Source of the DNA: Chamaecyparis obtusa
Lineage: Eukaryota; Streptophyta; Pinopsida; Cupressales; Cupressaceae
Assembly (NCBI GenBank): GCA_027943335.1
Contig: BSBK01006035.1
Coordinates: 124,001 to 188,000, forward strand
Direction: 5' to 3'
DNA: 64,000 nt
The translations under genes and the position numbers were made by a program. This document shows, in pieces, positions 58,908-64,000 of the stretch (position 1 is its first letter; every line of letters starts with the position of its first letter). A model generated the notes under the pieces. The model was not told where the DNA came from. It searched no databases and worked only from the letters and a program-made list of their open reading frames with translations.

Positions 58908-60129
58908 TGTTAGGGATTTTTTATATGGTTTTATGAAAACTTGGATGATGTTATATGTATGGTTTTTATATGTGCAAGTGCATGGTCAATACTTTCAAAT
59001 ACTTTATAGTTCAGTAGGATATGTGATCTAAGTTGGAACTTATGGTTAAAACTTATGAATAGAATATGGCAGATGAATTAAGTAGATATATATATGTGTG
59101 TTAGTTAATGTTCATCTCTCCTAAGTTGTTTTGGGTTAGGATTCCTACAACCACATATCATGCAAGAGTTAGTTAATGAGATAATGTCTTTTCTAATTTA
59201 AATGATGAAAATATATGTGTTTCAAATTTGGCATGTGTTACTAACTCCATGCAGGAACAAGTCAATGACACATTCATTTGGGCAGCATGGTGGAATTGAT
59301 AGGATCAACTCTACAACTAAAAATAAAGGCATAATTGCACATTACTCTTCTTTGCAGCGGTTAACCAGTTTTTCATTATACCTGGGTGCATATCTAGAAG
59401 CACGACCTCCTATATTCCTGGAAGACTTGTTCTCAAAAGTTATTAATTCTGTTGTATAACATTATGAATCTTATTAATCCTCATTCTTGGAGTGATCATA
59501 GTTTTAGGAGTTAGTTTCTTAGTTTTTGCTTATAATAAGTTGTTGACTTAACTTTCAGAAGATTAGAGAAAGTTAGGAAAGTTATTTTAATTTTGAAAAT
59601 AACCAATAGGATTCAATTCTATTTTACTTCAAGTGTAGCTTTCAATGAATGAATATAATGTACTTTGCAAGTTCTATCTTTTTATCTTGATCATATCCTG
59701 TTCACTCATCCAAGGGGGCCCACTTGGTGAGTGAATTCTATTGTTAGTTAGGATCTATTTCATGCTTTCTTATATTTAGAGAAAACTTTGTTGTTCCTAC
59801 AGCCATTGGTAGCAGAACTAATGGGTTGTTCCTATAGCAAAGGCAGATAGAGTAGTACCTATTTGTGATTACTATTTTCAGTAGAATAAACCTATTCCTT
59901 TCTCCTAGCTTAGCATTTCAAGCTTTCAAGTATTTTAAATTCAATAGTCTAGATAAGTGGCAATTAAGATAATTTGGAGCATATACTTTGCTAACACTAT
60001 TTCAAGTCTACGTCCCTGGTTGATACTATAAATGAGCTAAATGAGTTAATTATTTGTTTTTTAAGATGTCCAATCTTGAATGAATGAGTGTTATGCTCTA
60101 ATTTTCTAAGATATTTATTTGGTTGATCA
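58908..60129 (+). repeat. Probable 5' LTR of element F
   Basis: Ends in GATCA at 60129, just before a primer-site-like sequence. The start at TGTTAGGG (58908) is the best TG candidate but is not proven, because the matching 3' LTR is outside the window. Its length would be about 1.2 kb. Confidence 0.4.
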
Positions 60130-60133
60130 TTTT

Positions 60134-60151
60134 TGGCATCATTGTCAGGGA
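60134..60151 (+). other. Element F primer-binding site
   Basis: TGGCATCATTGTCAGGGA resembles the TGGCGCCGTTGTCGGGGA-type site of many plant gypsy elements, with C-to-T and G-to-A changes. It follows the LTR end after four T bases. Confidence 0.6.
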
Positions 60152-60232
60152 TGGTGCCAATCTAAACTTATCCTAAGGGTCATTTTTCTAAAGCCTTCTT
60201 AAATATATGTCCTAGTTTAATCAATCCTTTTT

Positions 60233-61770
60233 ATGTATAGGAGAAGAGACCATCTTGGAAGATTTCTCCCTCAAAATGTTCCCTTAGTTTTTGAAGAAAC
60301 CTTACCCCCTGACCAGGAAAATCCCCAAGAATTTGACTGTGAAGAGAATCAACCATTTGAGAATCCATTTGTTGACCTACATCAAGCCATTCTAGCACCA
60401 CCACCTGCAAAACTTGAATATCAGGAGAATCCATGGGCCCTTGTTGTTTTCAGAGGATGAAACACAACTCCAAATCCTGCAAGGATGGCACTTCCCACCT
60501 TTCCCTTTCCTATTATTGACCTGCATGATAATAACAATCTCAAGAATATTCCCTCTTCAGTACTTCCAAAGTTCTATGGCTTGATTACTGAAGACCCTAA
60601 GACCTTCCTTTTTGAATTTGATATCCTTTGTAGAAGCTATGAATATACAAAAAATGCCCATAAGTTGAATTTGTTTCCATCTACTTTGAAGGAGGCAACA
60701 CTGAGGTGGTTCAAGGGTCTAGGAGCCAATGTTGTAAGAGATTGGGATGGAATGAAGAATGCATTCTTGGAAAAATATAAAGACTATTGTCGAGGTAGTG
60801 ATATGAAATGTGATGATATTTTTAAGATGACATAAAAGGATGAGGAAACACTTCAGGATTATGTTGCAAGATTCTTGTTTAATCTCTAGAAAAACACTCA
60901 GCATACTTTGAATGAAGAATCCATGAAGCAAATATTTTTACAAGGTGTTAATGAGTCTTGTATGGAGGCTCTTGACTTGATGGCTAGAGGACATATCACT
61001 CAAAGTACCTGGAATGAAATTAAGAGGATATGTCTTAATTACTCTAGAGCTACAGTGAAGAAATGAAGAGGGCTCAAACAATCAAGTAGAAAAACTAATG
61101 GTGCTAATGATTCAAAGATGGAGATATGTCTAATTTCAAGCAAGACATCATTAATAATGTAGCCACCCAATTGGATACCATGCAAGCCAAGAAGAAGCAT
61201 GGAGAAGTAGAGGCTATGTTAGTTGAATTATGTTCCCATTGTAGGGAAAAGAAAATGAACTGCAAATGTAAAATAGTTGCATGCTTGGAGGCTCAGTCGA
61301 TGCCAACTAAATTCAAGGCTATTGATGAGAATGGAGAGGTCTTTTATGTTGATCAATGAAGACCATGGACCTAGAGACAAGGTATGCCTCATGACCCTTT
61401 GCAAAATTCTAGTTTCAATAATAATCAATGGCAAAACCAAAATTCTCAAAATTTTGGTCCCCAAGGTCAAAACTAGAATAACAATTGGTCTTATCAACCT
61501 CAACCCCAATGGATTAACCAACATTGGCAACATCAACCCCCTCCTAATCCATAGTAGCATCCTAACCAATGGTAGCCTCAACAAGGTAACTAACAATAGT
61601 CACCTCAACAGGGTCCTAATCAACCCAGTTAGCCTAATCAACAAGCCATCATGCCACCTTCACAACAAAAAGATATAATGCCTCTACCTCCTACAACCAA
61701 TGTCAGCCCTCAAAAGAAAAATCAGCTGCTTGCTCAACCTTCACCAAATCCTAATAACAGGTAGCCTAAT
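60233..61770 (+). pseudogene. Element F gag (plant Ty3/gypsy), interrupted
   Basis: A Met-like start MYRRRDHLGRF (TGA at 60458-60460) leads to the capsid core: PSSVLPKFYGLITEDPKTFLFEF, LRWFKGLG, WDGMKNAFLEKYKDYCR and ETLQDYVARFLF, the standard retrotransposon gag pattern. From about 61126 the frame shifts to MSNFKQDIINNV with a Cys/His-containing segment (CSHCREKKMNCKC). A Pro/Gln/Asn-rich tail follows with many TAG and TAA codons where CAG or CAA fits (about 61380-61765). It is broken at 61771 by LTR E. The lineage may be Athila-like, judging from the primer site and gag layout. Confidence 0.8.
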
Positions 61771-62267
61771 TGTAAGAATTTGCCTAAGACAAAGAGTAGA
61801 AACCAAGATCTAGAAGCTCAAGAGATAGCACAACAAAGAGAGACAAGATAGTATGATCAAATGAAGAATTCAATAATGATCAAATGATAATGAATAATTG
61901 ATTACATACATTATAGAAATGCCTCAATATATAGGCAATGGAAGATAACTAGAAGTTATGCAAGTGATAAGCTATCAACTAGACATGGTGGAATCACATG
62001 TCCACCAAAGGTGGATCATCCTCCATTGTACTTGAAAGTATGTGCAACAATGAGAGGATGATAATGTGATAAGAGCACTAAAGGTGGATCTCACACACAA
62101 AGAGGTATGTGATGACAACTATCACACCTAAAGTGGAGATTCTCCTAACCATGTGCTAAAAAGAAATGCAAACTCCTAGGTGTCTCAAAGACAACTAATT
62201 ATGCAAATGCATTATCCTAAGTAAACTTAAGTAAAGTGTAATTAGTAAATACTTAATTACACCAACA
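61771..62267 (-). repeat. LTR of element E (copia, minus strand)
   Basis: About 497 bp. On the minus strand it starts TGTTGGTGTAATTAAG at 62267, right after a G-rich polypurine tract. Its far end, TGTAAG at 61771 on the plus strand, gives a terminal CA. The gag of element F breaks at the same point. A TATATA box for minus-strand transcription lies at 61928-61933. The second LTR is off the window. Confidence 0.65.
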
Positions 62268-62517
62268 CCCCCCCTTAAGTGCAACTTAGGGGAATGCACT
62301 TAAGCTCACAATGCAAGATGGGTCCTAGCTACTAGGCCATGTTAGGTACCCATGTACAATATGCAAGAACAATGCAATCTCTCATAAAGTGGAGAAAGAG
62401 GGAAAACCTCATGGGAAAAACCCTCCCCCAAAAAGAGAGATAAATACAATAATAGAATATGAGAGAGACCACCTCATATGAGGAAAATATCCCCCCCATA
62501 AGATAGAATAGAGAAGT
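62268..62517 (-). other. Element E 3' untranslated region and polypurine tract
   Basis: The minus-strand polypurine tract AAGGGGGGG (62268-62276) sits at the LTR edge, with about 240 bp between it and the pol stop. Short G-runs near 62490 and 62525 (minus strand) resemble further purine tracts. Confidence 0.55.
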
Positions 62518-64000
62518 CATGTGACCCCCCCTGATGGAATATCCTGCACCCCCAAGAGAGCTCACAACTGAAGAAACTTGCTCTTAGTGAAGGGTTTGGT
62601 GAAGATGTCTGCAACCTGCTCTGTTGTAGGAAAATATTGCATCTCAATGACCTAATCATGTATCAAATCTCTAATGAATTGTATATGAACCTCAATGTGC
62701 TTGGTCCACTGATGTTGGACTGGATGTTTGGAGATCGCTATAGCACCCTGATTATCACAATGAATGACTGTAGGTCATGGAATACTGAAACCAAACTCCT
62801 TCAGGATATGCTAAAGCCAAATAGCCTCTATAGATGTAGTAACAACCCCTCGATACTCAGCCTCAGTTGAAGAAAGAGCAATAGCATGCTGCTTCTTACT
62901 CTACCAACAAATGGGGCTTGAACCAAGATGAAATATGTAACCTGAAGTAGACTTGTGACCATCAAGATCACCTGCCCAATCTGAGTCTCTATATCCAACC
63001 AACTGAAGTCCTGTACCTGCTGCATAGTGAATCCCATGTATATGTGTACCCTATATGTAGTGCAATATGTGCTTGGCTGCCTTCTAGTGAAGCTCATGTG
63101 GCTTTTGCATGAAGTGAGAAACCATGCCAACTGTAAATGATATGTCAGGGTGTGTATGTGTCAAGTAGATGAGACTTCCAACAAGTTGTCTATACAATGT
63201 ATCATCAACAAGTGGTGTAGAACACTTAGCCTCTAACTTGACACCTGATAGAAATGGAGTGGGTGCAGCCTTACAATCACTCATGTGAAATCGAGCAAGT
63301 AGATCAAGAGAAGAGCATACTTGGGCTGAGAAAGTGTGATCCCTACTGAGGACTGTGTGATCTCAATACCAAGAAAATAGTGAAGTAAACCCCAGTCTGT
63401 CATAGCAAATTTGTCCTGCAAAGAAGACTTGACACTAGAAATGATGGATGAAGTACTCCCTATAATGATCAAGTCATCAACATAAAGTACAAGTATCAAG
63501 TGTGAGTCATCCTACTGAAGAATGTAGACATTTGAATCTGAATGACATCTGGTGAATCCTGCTGAGAGAAGGAAGGAATCCATCTTGGCATACCAAGCCC
63601 TAGGAGCCTGTTTGAGGCCATAAATAGACTTCGTTAACCTGCAAACCATAGTAGTATCCTGGATGAATCCCTGTGGATGCTCCATATAAATCACCTCATG
63701 AAGATCCCCATGTAGAAATGCACTCTTAACATCCATCTAATGTACAACCCAACCATGAGCTGCAACAATAGCAAGTGTCAAATGAATGGAGTTCATCTTG
63801 GCTACAGGTGCAAAGGTCTCGGTGTAGTCAATACCAGGAACCTGAGAGAAACCTTTTGCAACAAGTCTTGCCTTATACTTATCCACTCTTCCATCCGCTG
63901 CAAACTTGGTCTAATAGATCCACTTACATCAAACCAATTTTCTTCCCTTAGGAAGAGGAACTAAGTCCCAAGTGTTATTTCTCATCAAAGATTTATACTC
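62518..64000 (-). pseudogene. Element E copia pol: reverse transcriptase and RNase H, truncated by window
   Basis: On the minus strand from 64000 the Ty1/copia reverse transcriptase reads [34 protein letters not shown] (preceded by TAG for the usual Gln), SIYGLKQAPRAWY, and the active site LYVDDLIIIG (about 63465-63495). After a frameshift near 63300 comes the connection (RQLVGSLIYLTHTHPDI, HPDISF). RNase H follows (DWAGDLDGHKSTSGY, SSTEAEYRG, EQVADIFTKPF) and ends near SGGVT with a TGA at 62518-62520. Integrase and gag lie outside the window. Stops (63737, 63509 and RNase H region) show it is dead. Confidence 0.9.

Noticed and set aside
61228..61678. Overlapping ORFs on both strands in the element F gag tail
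   Set aside because: They are other-frame readings of a Pro/Gln/Asn-rich gag tail whose true frame is full of TAG and TAA codons.

Overview
The window looks like intergenic DNA from a large plant nuclear genome: AT-rich, with no intact host gene, no rRNA, tRNA or CRISPR array, and almost wholly built of transposable elements nested inside one another. The dominant elements are Ty3/gypsy elements of the Tat/Ogre type, which carry an extra archaeal-type RNase H, together with an L1-type LINE, Ty1/copia elements and a CACTA DNA transposon. The density, size and decay of the nesting fit a gymnosperm-sized genome (inference; the species cannot be read from the sequence).

Layout. 1-1424 is a decayed minus-strand coding remnant. 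1615-3906 is two long TA/TG/CA microsatellites flanking an eight-unit array of a 16-bp palindrome (2870-3048). From about 4.5 kb to 56.77 kb runs one L1-type LINE, split by two insertion blocks. The first block (about 5893-17041) contains a 10.2-kb CACTA element (6357-16591, ends CACTAGTA, target duplication AAC). It holds a captured GRF zinc-finger fragment and a dense array of long hairpins (12.0-16.2 kb). The second insertion is LTR element A (18903-55205, target duplication ATGGG), which splits the LINE reverse transcriptase codon-exactly.

Element A is about 6 kb without its own insertions. It has an initiator-tRNA-Met primer site and a polypurine tract, but no recognisable gag or pol. 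It carries a long decayed ORF for an unfamiliar acidic, Asp/Ser/Val-rich protein. Two related Tat-type elements, B (22718-38528, duplication GTACT) and C (38608-53061, duplication CCCCA), sit 79 bp apart in that ORF. Element B is itself interrupted by a solo LTR (27962-29284, duplication GTTAT). B and C share a 2.3-kb leader, gag, protease, a G-patch-like segment, reverse transcriptase, RNase H, a second RNase H, integrase, and a 2.4-kb post-pol tail. All reading frames are broken, mainly by stops at Gln and Arg codons.

Right of element A the LINE resumes (55206-56768) and is broken by a minus-strand copia-like LTR (D, 56769-58222). D's interior appears to be cut by a plus-strand gypsy element (F, LTR about 58908-60129, gag 60233-61770). 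F is in turn cut by a minus-strand copia element (E, LTR 61771-62267, pol 62518-64000), which runs off the window. The relative order of insertion is therefore LINE first, then A and D; B and C into A; the solo LTR into B; F into D; E into F. The order of the first block relative to A is not resolved.
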